Shown here: one piece after another, positions 53,043 to 60,871 of the stretch | How positions within the stretch are numbered: position 1 is the stretch's first letter | Layout of the letters: the number at the start of each line of letters is the position of its first letter | Source: Spirochaetota bacterium | Lineage (GTDB): Bacteria; Spirochaetota; Spirochaetia; Treponematales; Treponemataceae | Direction: 5' to 3' | Length of the DNA: 64,000 bases | Assembly (NCBI GenBank): GCA_023438065.1 | Contig: JAEXRH010000002.1 | Coordinates: 1-64,000 of the forward strand | Made by a program: the position numbers and the translations under genes | The notes under the pieces: model-generated | Databases searched by the model: none | What the model saw: the letters and a program-made list of their open reading frames with translations, nothing else | What the model was told of the DNA's origin: nothing

Positions 53043-54209
53043 ATGCAAGATGACTGTCGCCATTCGATCGAGACGGAGTTGGTACACGGCGCGACGCCAT
53101 TCGACCCGGTAACGGGCGCGATCAGCGCGCCGATCTACCAGAGCTCGACCTTTCGCCACCCGGCCCTCTACGAGTCGACCGGGTTTGATTACTCGCGGGG
53201 CCTCAACCCGACGAGGCTCGAGCTTGAAAAAACGGTCGCGCTCCTCGAGCGGGGCGCGCACGCGCTTGCGTTCTCGAGCGGCATGGCGGCGGTCTCCTGC
53301 TTCCTCAAACTGTTCGTTCCCGGCGACCGGGTCATCGTCTCCGAGGACCTCTACGGCGGTACCTTCCGCCTTTTCGAGGGCTACTACGCGCGGTACGGCA
53401 TCGAGTTCGCCTGGGTGGACACGAGCGACCTCGACGCCGTCGAGCGCGCGCTCGCCCCCGCGACCCGGGCCGTGTTCGTCGAGACCCCGTCGAATCCGAT
53501 GATGCGCGTCACCGATATCGCCGGGATAGACCGGCTTTTACAGGCGGCCGCGATAAACGGGGCGAAACCGCTGCTCGTCGTCGACAATACCTTTCTCTCG
53601 CCGTACTACCAGAACCCGATCGCGCTCGGCGCCGACGTCGTCGTCCATAGCGGGACGAAGTACCTCGGCGGGCACAACGACACCCTCTCGGGCTTTCTCG
53701 TCCTCGCCAACGACTCGCTCGTCGAGCCCTTGCGGGTCGCGCAGATGAGCGAAGGCGCCGCGCTCGGTCCCTTCGACGCCTGGCTCATCCTCCGGGGACT
53801 CAAGACCCTCGCCGTGCGCATGGATCGCCAGTCGGCGAACGCCCTGCGGATAGCGCAGTGGCTCAGAACCCATCCGAAGGTCGAGCGCGTCTTTTACGTC
53901 GGGTTTCCCGACCATCCCCAGTACGCGCTCTCGACGGCTCAAAGTCGCGGCTTTGGTTCCATGATTTCCTTTTATTTGAAGGACGCGAAAGACGTCACGC
54001 CGCTTCTTTCCCGCGTAACGGTAATCCTTTTCGCCGAAAGCCTCGGCGGCGTCGAGACCCTCGTCACCTACCCGATCGAGCAAACCCACAAGGCGATCCC
54101 GGAAGCGCTTCGCCGGCGGTCAGGCGTCAACGATCGGCTTATAAGGCTTTCGGTCGGTATCGAAAATGTCGAGGATCTCATAAAAGACCTTGACCGCTCT
54201 CTCTCCTGA
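53043..54209 (+). CDS. PLP-dependent cystathionine gamma-synthase/beta-lyase family enzyme
   Basis: Second trans-sulfuration enzyme, 388 residues and clearly paralogous to the first. PLP Lys 206 lies in HSGTKYLGGHNDT. Blocks YSRGLNPTRLELE, FSSGMAAVSC, EDLYGGTFRL, VETPSNPMMRVTD and SLGGVETLVTYP are present. GGHNDT and FAESLGGVE resemble beta-lyase/gamma-synthase forms of spirochaetes and Firmicutes. The start at 53043 is used because GGGGGATACG precedes it; a start at 52941 would add a weak N-terminus. The two paralogues could provide opposite directions of the homocysteine/cysteine exchange. Confidence 0.85.
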   Translation: MQDDCRHSIETELVHGATPFDPVTGAISAPIYQSSTFRHPALYESTGFDYSRGLNPTRLELEKTVALLERGAHALAFSSGMAAVSCFLKLFVPGDRVIVSEDLYGGTFRLFEGYYARYGIEFAWVDTSDLDAVERALAPATRAVFVETPSNPMMRVTDIAGIDRLLQAAAINGAKPLLVVDNTFLSPYYQNPIALGADVVVHSGTKYLGGHNDTLSGFLVLANDSLVEPLRVAQMSEGAALGPFDAWLILRGLKTLAVRMDRQSANALRIAQWLRTHPKVERVFYVGFPDHPQYALSTAQSRGFGSMISFYLKDAKDVTPLLSRVTVILFAESLGGVETLVTYPIEQTHKAIPEALRRRSGVNDRLIRLSVGIENVEDLIKDLDRSLS

Positions 54210-54249
54210 GTATATCTTTATTAAGACAACGAAATAACTAGGAGATCGC

Positions 54250-54681
54250 ATGAGAATTTCGACGAGGGGTCGCTACTCCCTCGAAGCGTTACTATACCTT
54301 TCGCTCCTTCCCGAGGGAGATTACGCGAGCACCCGCACGATTGCCGAGCATACCGGGATATCGGACGGGTATCTTGAACAGCTGTTTATCCCGCTCAAGA
54401 AGGCCGGCCTGATCCGGGGGATTCGCGGCGCTCAAGGCGGGTATCTCCTCGGGAAAAAACCGTCAGAGATCACCGCGGGGGACATCCTTCGCGCGGTCGA
54501 GGGCTCGCTCGAGCCGGTTGCCTGTCTTTCCTCCGGTACCTGCCCGGCCGAGGCGAAGTGCATCACCCGTCATACCTGGTCCCAGCTCTATCGCGAGATT
54601 TCCGATTGCGTCGACTCGATCACGCTCTCGCAACTCGTCGAGTCGTACGAATCGCTTGACGACGAGGGGTACGCGATATGA
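54250..54681 (+). CDS. Rrf2 family regulator with IscR-type cysteines
   Basis: DNA-binding regulator of 143 residues. The winged-helix start MRISTRGRYSLEALLYLS and recognition region ISDGYLEQLFIPLKKAGLIRGIRGAQGGY are canonical. Three cysteines lie at 92, 98 and 104, the same spacing and numbers as the Fe-S ligands of E. coli IscR; the fourth ligand (His 107 in IscR) would be His 108 here. It therefore probably carries a 2Fe-2S cluster. It is the first of two tandem Rrf2 genes within the sulfur cluster, overlapping the second by four bases. Confidence 0.9.
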   Translation: MRISTRGRYSLEALLYLSLLPEGDYASTRTIAEHTGISDGYLEQLFIPLKKAGLIRGIRGAQGGYLLGKKPSEITAGDILRAVEGSLEPVACLSSGTCPAEAKCITRHTWSQLYREISDCVDSITLSQLVESYESLDDEGYAI

Positions 54682-55112
54682 AGATTTCCACCCGTGGACG
54701 GTATGGCATCAGGCTCATGATCGATCTCGCCGAGCACGCGGACGAACCGCACGTGACGCTCGCGAGCATCGCCGAACGTCAGGATATTTCCGCGCGCTAC
54801 CTCGAGCAGGTCGCGGTGATCCTCCGACGCGCGGGCTATATCCGCTCGGTCAAGGGCGCCTCGGGGGGATATACCCTCGCGCGCGATCCCGCGGACATCG
54901 TCATCGGCGACGCGCTCAGGATTCTCGAAGGCGACATGCTGATCGTCGATAACCTCCGGCCCGAAGAAACTGAAAACCGTATTCAGCGTTGCATCCGGCT
55001 CACCGTGTACAACCGGCTCAACGACCGGATCGCCTCGGTTATCGACCGGATCACCCTCGCGTCGATGCTCGGTACCGTCGATCCGGACGAGTCCTACATG
55101 TACTTTATATAG
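54678..55112 (+). CDS. Rrf2 family regulator without cluster cysteines (CymR-like)
   Basis: Regulator of 144 residues, paralogous to the preceding one (MKISTRGRYGIRLMIDLAEHAD, ISARYLEQVAVILRRAGYIRSVKGASGGY). It has only one Cys in the effector region, so no Fe-S cluster is expected. CymR-type Rrf2 proteins control cysteine metabolism and form a complex with CysK; cysK is the next gene, 180 bases downstream. It is translationally coupled to the IscR-like gene (ATGA overlap). A role as repressor of the sulfur genes is inferred from this context. Confidence 0.88.
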   Translation: MKISTRGRYGIRLMIDLAEHADEPHVTLASIAERQDISARYLEQVAVILRRAGYIRSVKGASGGYTLARDPADIVIGDALRILEGDMLIVDNLRPEETENRIQRCIRLTVYNRLNDRIASVIDRITLASMLGTVDPDESYMYFI

Positions 55113-55179
55113 GTGAGCATATTCGGCACTGTGTGTATGTGAAAACATATTAAAACAGTGTATTTAATCAAGAAAAGTG

Positions 55180-55208
55180 TTGACAGCTTAGCTGGTAATA
55201 TGTAATAT
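55180..55208 (+). promoter_or_regulatory. cysK promoter
   Basis: TTGACA (55180-55185), 17 bases, TAATAT (55203-55208). The leader is about 75 bases. Confidence 0.7.
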
Positions 55209-55213
55209 AATAT

Positions 55214-55233
55214 CTATCAGACTAATAGGATAT
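55214..55233 (-). promoter_or_regulatory. Operator motif at the cysK start site
   Basis: Read on the minus strand, ATATCCTAT-N6-GATAG covers the presumed transcription start. It has the same architecture as the site at 51690-51709, and an outer GTAATAT/ATATTAC repeat surrounds it. Confidence 0.5.
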
Positions 55234-55291
55234 TACACAGCGTATCGTGATCAGTGAGGATACGCCCGATATCGAACGAAAGGAGCGCACT

Positions 55292-56212
55292 ATGGCACGA
55301 GTTGACAAAATCACCGACCTGATCGGGAAGACCCCGCTGGTCAGAATCAATCGCCTCAATGACAGCGAGGCGACCGTGTACGTGAAGGTCGAAAGCTTCA
55401 ACCCCTTCTCGAGCGTGAAGGACCGCATTGGCCTCGCCCTTATCGAGGCGGCCGAGCGCGACGGGAAGATCACCAAGGATACCGTCATCATCGAGCCGAC
55501 GAGCGGTAATACCGGCATCGCGCTCGCCGCGGTCGCCGCGGTTAAGGGCTACCGGATCATTCTCACGATGCCCGAGACCTTCAGCATCGAGCGCCGCAAG
55601 CTCCTTAAAGCATTCGGCGCCGAGCTCGTCCTCACCGAGGGCGCGAAGGGAATGAAGGGCGCGATCGCGAAGGCCGAGGAACTCGCCGCGGCGAATCCCA
55701 ATTCCTTCATCCCCCAGCAGTTCAATAACCCCGCGAATCCCGAGATCCACCGGAAGACCACCGGCCCCGAGATCTGGGAGGACACCGAGGGCAAGATCGA
55801 TATCCTCGTCGCGGGCGCGGGCACCGGCGGCACCGTGACCGGCGCGGGCGAGTACCTGAAATCGAAGAACCCGAATCTCAAGGTCGTCGCGGTCGAGCCC
55901 GCGGCCTCCCCGGTCATCTCCGGCGGCCAGCCGGGCCCGCACAAGATTCAGGGCATCGGACCCGGCTTCGTGCCGGGCGTTCTCAATACCAAGGTGATCG
56001 ACGAGATCTACCTCACCGATGACGTCAAGGCGGGCACGATCGCTCGTCGCGCGGCGAAAGAAGAGGGACTCCTTATCGGCATCTCCTCGGGCGCCGCCCT
56101 CGAGGCCGCGCTCACCGTCGCGAAGCGCCCCGAAAACAAGGGGAAAACGATCGTCGCGGTCCTTCCGGACACCGGCGAGCGCTATCTTTCAACCTGGCTC
56201 TGGGAGGAATAA
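55292..56212 (+). CDS. cysK: Cysteine synthase A (O-acetylserine sulfhydrylase)
   Basis: Makes cysteine from O-acetylserine and sulfide. The protein has 306 residues. PLP Lys is 43 in NPFSSVKDRIG; the substrate loop TSGNTGIALA and the phosphate-binding GTGGTVTGAGEYL follow. ATG 55292 is preceded by AAGGAG; the in-frame extension to 55247 is rejected. It is three bases from the metY gene, forming a two-gene operon. CysK usually binds CymR, whose likely gene lies directly upstream. Confidence 0.94.
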   Translation: MARVDKITDLIGKTPLVRINRLNDSEATVYVKVESFNPFSSVKDRIGLALIEAAERDGKITKDTVIIEPTSGNTGIALAAVAAVKGYRIILTMPETFSIERRKLLKAFGAELVLTEGAKGMKGAIAKAEELAAANPNSFIPQQFNNPANPEIHRKTTGPEIWEDTEGKIDILVAGAGTGGTVTGAGEYLKSKNPNLKVVAVEPAASPVISGGQPGPHKIQGIGPGFVPGVLNTKVIDEIYLTDDVKAGTIARRAAKEEGLLIGISSGAALEAALTVAKRPENKGKTIVAVLPDTGERYLSTWLWEE

Positions 56213-56215
56213 CCG

Positions 56216-57520
56216 ATGGCGAAAAATCTTCATATCGAAACCCTTGCCGTGCACGGCGGGCACTCGCCCGACCCGACGACCAAGGCGCGCGGCGTGCCGG
56301 TGTGGCGTACGAGCGCGTACAACTTCAACTCGGCCGAGCACGGCGCGAACCTCTTCGCGCTCAAGGAGCTCGGGTACATCTACACCCGCCTCGGCGACCC
56401 GACGGGCGCGATCCTGGAGAACCGGCTCGCCCTTCTCGAAGGGGGAGCGGCGGCGGTCGTGACCGCGTCGGGAACGGCGGCGATCCACTATACCGTACTC
56501 ACCCTCGCGCGCTCGGGCGACGAGTTCGTCTCGGCGAGAAATCTCTACGGCGGCACGTACACGATGTTCTCCGTCCTCCTCAGGGATCAGGGAATCACGG
56601 CGAAGCTCGTCGATGCCCTCGACCCCGAGAACTTCCGGAAGGCGATCACGCCGAAGACGCGGTTCCTCTACGTCGAGACCGTCGGCAACCCCGCGCTCGA
56701 CGTCGTCGACGTCGCGGCGATCGCGAAGATCGCGCACGAGCATCGCATCCCGCTCGTCGTCGACTCGACCTTCACCCCGCCGATGAACTACCGCCCGATA
56801 GAGGACGGCGCCGACATCGTCATCCACAGTTTAAGCAAGTGGATCGGCGGTCACGGCTCGGCGATCGGCGGCGCGGTCATCGATTCCGGAAAGTTCGACT
56901 GGAAAAACTCGAACGTGCCCCTCATGACCGAGCCCGATCCCGCGTACCACGGTCTCCGCTGGGCGCACGACCTTCCCGCGCCGCTCGCGCCCGTCGCGTT
57001 CGCTTTCCGCTTCCGCACCGATCCCGTGCGCAACCTCGGCGCGTGCCTCTCTCCCGACAACTCCTGGATCTTCATTCAGGGCGCGGAGAGCCTTCACGTC
57101 AGGATGGCTCGTCACAACGAGAACGCCCTCAAGGTCGCCGAGTGGCTGAAAGCACACCCGAAGGTCGCGTGGGTCCGCTATCCGGGGCTCACCGACGATC
57201 CGGGCTACAAGATCGCGGCGAAGCAGTTCAAGAACGGTTTTGGCGGCATGGTCGTCTTCGGCATCAAGGCGGACGCGACCGAATCGGGCAGGGTGAAGGG
57301 CGAGAAGTTCATCGACGCGCTCGAGCTCTTCTCGAACCTCGCGAACGTCGGCGACGCGAAGAGCCTCGCGATTCATTCGGCGAGCACCACGCATTCGCAG
57401 CTCTCCGACAAGGAGCAGCTCGACTCGGGCCTTCCGCCCGACCTCGTGCGCCTTTCGATCGGGATCGAGCACGTCGACGACATCATCGCCGACCTCGAGC
57501 AGGCGCTCGCGAAGGCGTAA
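56216..57520 (+). CDS. metY: O-acetylhomoserine sulfhydrylase
   Basis: Direct sulfhydrylation of O-acetylhomoserine to homocysteine. The protein has 434 residues, longer than the cystathionine enzymes as expected for MetY. PLP Lys 208 lies in HSLSKWIGGHGSAIGG. Blocks YTRLGDPTGAILENRLALLEGG, NLYGGTYTMFSVLL, ETVGNPALDV and SLAIHSASTTHSQL identify this subfamily. It is cotranscribed with cysK and ended by a terminator. It gives the cell a sulfide-based route to methionine beside trans-sulfuration. Confidence 0.92.
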   Translation: MAKNLHIETLAVHGGHSPDPTTKARGVPVWRTSAYNFNSAEHGANLFALKELGYIYTRLGDPTGAILENRLALLEGGAAAVVTASGTAAIHYTVLTLARSGDEFVSARNLYGGTYTMFSVLLRDQGITAKLVDALDPENFRKAITPKTRFLYVETVGNPALDVVDVAAIAKIAHEHRIPLVVDSTFTPPMNYRPIEDGADIVIHSLSKWIGGHGSAIGGAVIDSGKFDWKNSNVPLMTEPDPAYHGLRWAHDLPAPLAPVAFAFRFRTDPVRNLGACLSPDNSWIFIQGAESLHVRMARHNENALKVAEWLKAHPKVAWVRYPGLTDDPGYKIAAKQFKNGFGGMVVFGIKADATESGRVKGEKFIDALELFSNLANVGDAKSLAIHSASTTHSQLSDKEQLDSGLPPDLVRLSIGIEHVDDIIADLEQALAKA

Positions 57521-57570
57521 GAAGCAACGATACCGGGACGCGTGGTATGCGCGTTGACGAACGGTAACGG

Positions 57571-57604
57571 GAAAGCCCATCGCGATAGCGATGGGCTTTC
57601 TTTT
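57571..57604 (+). terminator. cysK-metY terminator
   Basis: A perfect 13-bp stem, GAAAGCCCATCGC-GATA-GCGATGGGCTTTC, is followed by four T. Confidence 0.8.
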
Positions 57605-57739
57605 GCGGAACGATCCCGACGAGGGAGAATATTCCCTGATACGTAATCGGGAAAATCTCCCGGTTTATCGTAAAAAAAAAACTGAAGTGTCCCGAACGCG
57701 ATGATCGGCCAATTCGTGGCAATCTTTTTTCGCGTCGCT

Positions 57740-57745
57740 TATACT
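57740..57745 (+). promoter_or_regulatory. -10 of the chemotaxis transducer-like gene (leaderless geometry)
   Basis: TATACT is followed by seven bases and ATG, with no Shine-Dalgarno. The -35 position reads TGGCAA. Confidence 0.55.
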
Positions 57746-57752
57746 TTTTACT

Positions 57753-59120
57753 ATGAAAGTTCAGGGTGTGTTCGCGTTCACGGCGTCACTATGCTCATTT
57801 GGCACGGCCGCCACGCTGCTGATATTCGGAACCCAACGTATCGGTTTATCGCTTGCGCTCGCTGCGCTGGCGGGTTCCGTTGCGTTCGCGCAAGCCCTTG
57901 CGTCGTTACGCGGCGGGAAGACCGAAACCGGGCATCGCGAAATGAAGGATGATCCCGACGCCGATTCGTCGCGCGTTTCCGGCGCTGCCGACCTTCCCGG
58001 AACGCGCGTCAAGGCGCTGATGGCGGACCTTCACAAGACCTTTTCCGATAGCGCGGACGAGATCAGGAAGATCGTCGAATACCCGCTCATCGGCGAGATT
58101 CTTTCCGCGAGCACGGCCGAGGAGGTCGCGAATCTCGTCTCGATCGCGCACGGGCGGCTTCTCGCGTCGGAGAATGCCCTCTCATCCGTTCGCGACAGGG
58201 CTATCCTCGACTGCCTCATCTACATTCCGCTCGTTCACGCCGTCGCCGCCGCCGTTCCCGGAAAAACCGAGGAAGCGGCGTTCGCGGTCATGGAACGGTT
58301 TATGGTCGTTCGCGAGGCGGCCCGCCACGCGGCCGAGTCCGCGAGAACGATGAGGCTCGAGCTCGAGGATACCTCGGGCGAGCGCTCCGTATCGGCGACC
58401 GCCGAGAAGACGAGACAGTCCATCGGCGACGAGCGTTCCTCGATCAGGGAACTTTCCCGGTGCGTAAAGGAAAACCGCGAGCACCTCGACGCGATGCGGA
58501 AGGAGATCGAGTCCGGACTCGATCTGCTCAAGGGTATCGCGGACATAACCGAGCGATCGAAGCTCATCGCGTTCAACATGTCGATCGAGGCGGCGAGAAT
58601 CGGCGAGAAGGGACTCGGCTTCAAGGTGATCATCGCGGAACTTCATAAGCTCAACGAGCGGACGAACGAATTCTCCAGGCAGGTCGCGACCCTGCTCGGT
58701 CGTTTCGGCGAGTACAACGAGATCCTCATGGAGAACATCGAGGATAAGGCCGGAACCGTGATCGCGAAGGTCGAGCGGGGAATCGACGCCGCGAGCCTCG
58801 CCGTCGACTCGCTCATCGGGGCGACCGACCGATCGCAGGCGCTCACGAAGGAGATCGCGCTCATGAGCGAGTCGATCGACCGCGATCTCGACGGGGTGCT
58901 CGAGTCCCTGCAGTTCCAGGACATAACGCGACAGATGATCGAGGGATCGCTCGCGATACTCGCCGAGCTCAGGCGAAACGTCGAGGCTTGCGTGGAGGAT
59001 TGCGGGGTTTCGATAGACAACATGACAAAAGTCGAGCGCTTCAGCGTATTGCGGAACCGTCTCGTCAGAGACGCAAAGACAAAGGGCGAAAAGAGCGCCC
59101 TGATGGAGGTTAGGATATGA
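57753..59120 (+). CDS. Atypical chemotaxis protein: degenerate MCP-type hairpin with CheZ-like tail motif
   Basis: Membrane protein of 455 residues. Two short hydrophobic segments lie at about 5-25 and 30-50, with almost no periplasmic loop. The rest is cytoplasmic and mostly helical. At about 255-300, TERSKLIAFNMSIEAARIGEKGLGFKVI is a divergent version of the MCP signalling hairpin (QTNLLALNAAIEAARAGE-type). Later, LESLQFQDITRQMIEG near 385 resembles the CheZ/LQFQD motif found in some phosphatases and transducers. It overlaps a cheY gene by four bases (ATGA). A membrane-bound signalling or phosphatase role with that CheY is inferred; no ligand domain is visible. Confidence 0.72.
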   Translation: MKVQGVFAFTASLCSFGTAATLLIFGTQRIGLSLALAALAGSVAFAQALASLRGGKTETGHREMKDDPDADSSRVSGAADLPGTRVKALMADLHKTFSDSADEIRKIVEYPLIGEILSASTAEEVANLVSIAHGRLLASENALSSVRDRAILDCLIYIPLVHAVAAAVPGKTEEAAFAVMERFMVVREAARHAAESARTMRLELEDTSGERSVSATAEKTRQSIGDERSSIRELSRCVKENREHLDAMRKEIESGLDLLKGIADITERSKLIAFNMSIEAARIGEKGLGFKVIIAELHKLNERTNEFSRQVATLLGRFGEYNEILMENIEDKAGTVIAKVERGIDAASLAVDSLIGATDRSQALTKEIALMSESIDRDLDGVLESLQFQDITRQMIEGSLAILAELRRNVEACVEDCGVSIDNMTKVERFSVLRNRLVRDAKTKGEKSALMEVRI

Positions 59121-59473
59121 AGTTTCTTTCCGTTGACGACTCGTCCACGATGAGGAAGATAATCGCGCTCGCGCTTTCGGGCGCGGGGCATTCGGTCGTC
59201 GAGGCGGAGAACGGGCGCGACGCGCTCGACAAGCTTGACGGCAACCAGGTCGATTGCATCATCCTCGACATCAACATGCCGGAGATGAACGGGATCGAGT
59301 TTTTGCGGGAACGGAAGAATCGGGCCGCGATCGCGGGCATTCCGGTTTTCGTTTTGACCACGCAGGACGAGGATGCCCTCAAGAAGGAGGCGCTCGCCCT
59401 CGGTGCAAAGGGTTTCATCGTGAAGCCGTTTCAGAAAGAAGCCTTGATCGCGGCGATCAACGGCGGGCTTTAG
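59117..59473 (+). CDS. CheY-like response regulator, single domain
   Basis: Receiver-only regulator of 118 residues. Conserved sites are the acidic pair DD at 7-8, phospho-acceptor Asp 51 in LDINMP, Thr 81 and Lys 103 in VKPF. It has no output domain, as in CheY that binds the flagellar switch. It is coupled by ATGA overlap to the atypical MCP-type gene and ended by a terminator. Whether it acts on motors or on a local kinase branch is unknown. Confidence 0.9.
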   Translation: MKFLSVDDSSTMRKIIALALSGAGHSVVEAENGRDALDKLDGNQVDCIILDINMPEMNGIEFLRERKNRAAIAGIPVFVLTTQDEDALKKEALALGAKGFIVKPFQKEALIAAINGGL

Positions 59474-59496
59474 CGGTATTTCGCAAAGGCGACACG

Positions 59497-59524
59497 GGGC
59501 CGCGCGAGGAAGCGCGGCCCTTTT
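59497..59524 (+). terminator. Terminator of the MCP-like/cheY operon
   Basis: GGGCCGCG and CGCGGCCC form an 8-bp stem with an 8-base loop, followed by four T. Confidence 0.7.
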
Positions 59525-59533
59525 CGCGTCGGG

Positions 59534-60004
59534 TCAGTACCGGTAGCGGACGGACGAGATCGCCGCCTTGAGCGGTTCTCCTTCCGCGTCGAGCGCGATC
59601 GCGGAAACCGTCTGTCCGGGTGAAACCTCGCCCAGGTAAAGATAGCGGGGGAGTTCGAGCTGAATGTCCACCCCGGATCCGAAGTACCCCGAAAGGAATG
59701 AGCCCGCTATGATGTTGAGCATCTCGAGTAGGGGGTCTTCGGCGGCTTTTTTCTGCTCCTCCTCGGAAGCGTCGCCGAAGAGGGTATCGAAAACCCGGTC
59801 CCTGATCGCCTCGTTGATCGTCAGCTCGATTCTGCACGAAAGCGGCGAGAGAACGTCGATCGCCGCCCTCCTTTCCCCGTCGCCGCCTCGCGCCGAACCG
59901 GGGGTACCTCGTTCCACGTCGATAAACGCCATGTTCGCGAACACGGACGATACGGAATCCGCGAGAATCGCGCCCGCGCGGTCGGGATCCAGGTTTTCGC
60001 TCAT
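59534..60004 (-). CDS. CheX-like chemotaxis phosphatase domain protein
   Basis: Probable phosphatase of CheY-P, 156 residues. The CheC/CheX/FliY-type signature is partly visible: EDPLLEMLNIIAGSFLSGYFG corresponds to the ExxN motif helix (E-M-L-N), followed by VDIQLELPRYL. The N-terminal third is less conserved. It overlaps the preceding cheY by four bases. It is the last gene of the leftward cheR-to-cheX operon. The family assignment rests on the ExxN segment and context, so it is likely but not certain. Confidence 0.7.
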   Translation of the reverse strand: MSENLDPDRAGAILADSVSSVFANMAFIDVERGTPGSARGGDGERRAAIDVLSPLSCRIELTINEAIRDRVFDTLFGDASEEEQKKAAEDPLLEMLNIIAGSFLSGYFGSGVDIQLELPRYLYLGEVSPGQTVSAIALDAEGEPLKAAISSVRYRY

Positions 60005-60381
60005 GCGATGCCTCCAAGGGCGGTGAGGATTTTCTCGGGAGAGACGGGCTTCTTGATGATCGCGGATATGCCGAGTTTCTTCATCTCGGACTCGATCGAG
60101 CCGTCGGCTATGCTCGAGGTGATGACGACCGGAATGCCGGAGGTCTCGGGCTTGCTTTTCATGAGCTTGATGAAGGTCTGGCCGTCCATCTTTGGCATGT
60201 TTATGTCGGAGAAGACGAGATCGATATCGCCGTTGTCGCTCATGACGGAAAGCGCGTCGAGGCCGTTTTCCGCGAACACGAAAGAGCCCGCGGCGATTCC
60301 CGACATCTCGACGCATCGTTGAATGATCATGCGTGACGTCGGCGAGTCGTCGACGATTAATACCATGCGATAACCGGGCAT
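60001..60381 (-). CDS. CheY-like response regulator
   Basis: Receiver-only protein of 126 residues. Conserved acidic pair DD in VLIVDDSPTS, phospho-Asp in VFSDINMPKMDG, Ser in place of Thr (VVITSS), and Lys in IIKKPVSPEKI. A very good ribosome site (AGGAGGATC) starts it, and the reading frame upstream is rejected. It is probably the CheY served by the adjacent CheX-like protein. It lies 10 bases from cheD. Confidence 0.9.
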   Translation of the reverse strand: MPGYRMVLIVDDSPTSRMIIQRCVEMSGIAAGSFVFAENGLDALSVMSDNGDIDLVFSDINMPKMDGQTFIKLMKSKPETSGIPVVITSSIADGSIESEMKKLGISAIIKKPVSPEKILTALGGIA

Positions 60382-60391
60382 CGTGATCCTC

Positions 60392-60871
60392 CTATAATTG
60401 CCATTGCCTGTTCCCCGAGGAGATGGTCGTCTCCCCGTCAAGCGCGCGCACGGAAACGGTCCTGCTGATCTCGCCGCCGGTATCCTCGGCGATCGCGCCG
60501 AGGGAGCTTTTCCACAGTATCCTCTTCGCGGCGAGAAGGTTCCGCTTTCCGATGTCGAATATTCCCATGGAGTCCATGACGGCCGCCCCTCCGGCGAGCT
60601 TTACGCGGACATGCTGGCGGGCGGCCCCCTTGCTTTTCATCTCCTCGATCATGAGCGGCAGGCCCGAGTCGGCGAAGTATCCGGGTTGTCGTTTCGCCTT
60701 TTCGGGATCGATGGCTGCTTCGGGCAAGGCGATGTGAATCAGCCCCGTCACCCCGATCTTCACGTCGGTGATGATGACGGCGATGCACGAGCCGAGCGCG
60801 TATGTCTTGATGAGATCCTCGGGTCCCGATGCGACGGTCCATTCCCCGATTCCGACGGTGAATACGGCCAT
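60392..60871 (-). CDS. cheD: Chemoreceptor glutamine deamidase CheD
   Basis: Deamidates glutamines of chemoreceptors and can bind CheX/CheC-type partners. The protein has 159 residues. Catalytic Cys lies in YALGSCIAVII and His in GLIHIALP, the family pair. KLAGGAAVMDSMGIFDIGKRN matches the CheD core. The start overlaps the cheB stop as TAATG, and AAGGAG lies seven bases upstream. CheD beside CheX-like and CheY genes supports a CheD-CheX adaptation branch. Confidence 0.93.
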   Translation of the reverse strand: MAVFTVGIGEWTVASGPEDLIKTYALGSCIAVIITDVKIGVTGLIHIALPEAAIDPEKAKRQPGYFADSGLPLMIEEMKSKGAARQHVRVKLAGGAAVMDSMGIFDIGKRNLLAAKRILWKSSLGAIAEDTGGEISRTVSVRALDGETTISSGNRQWQL

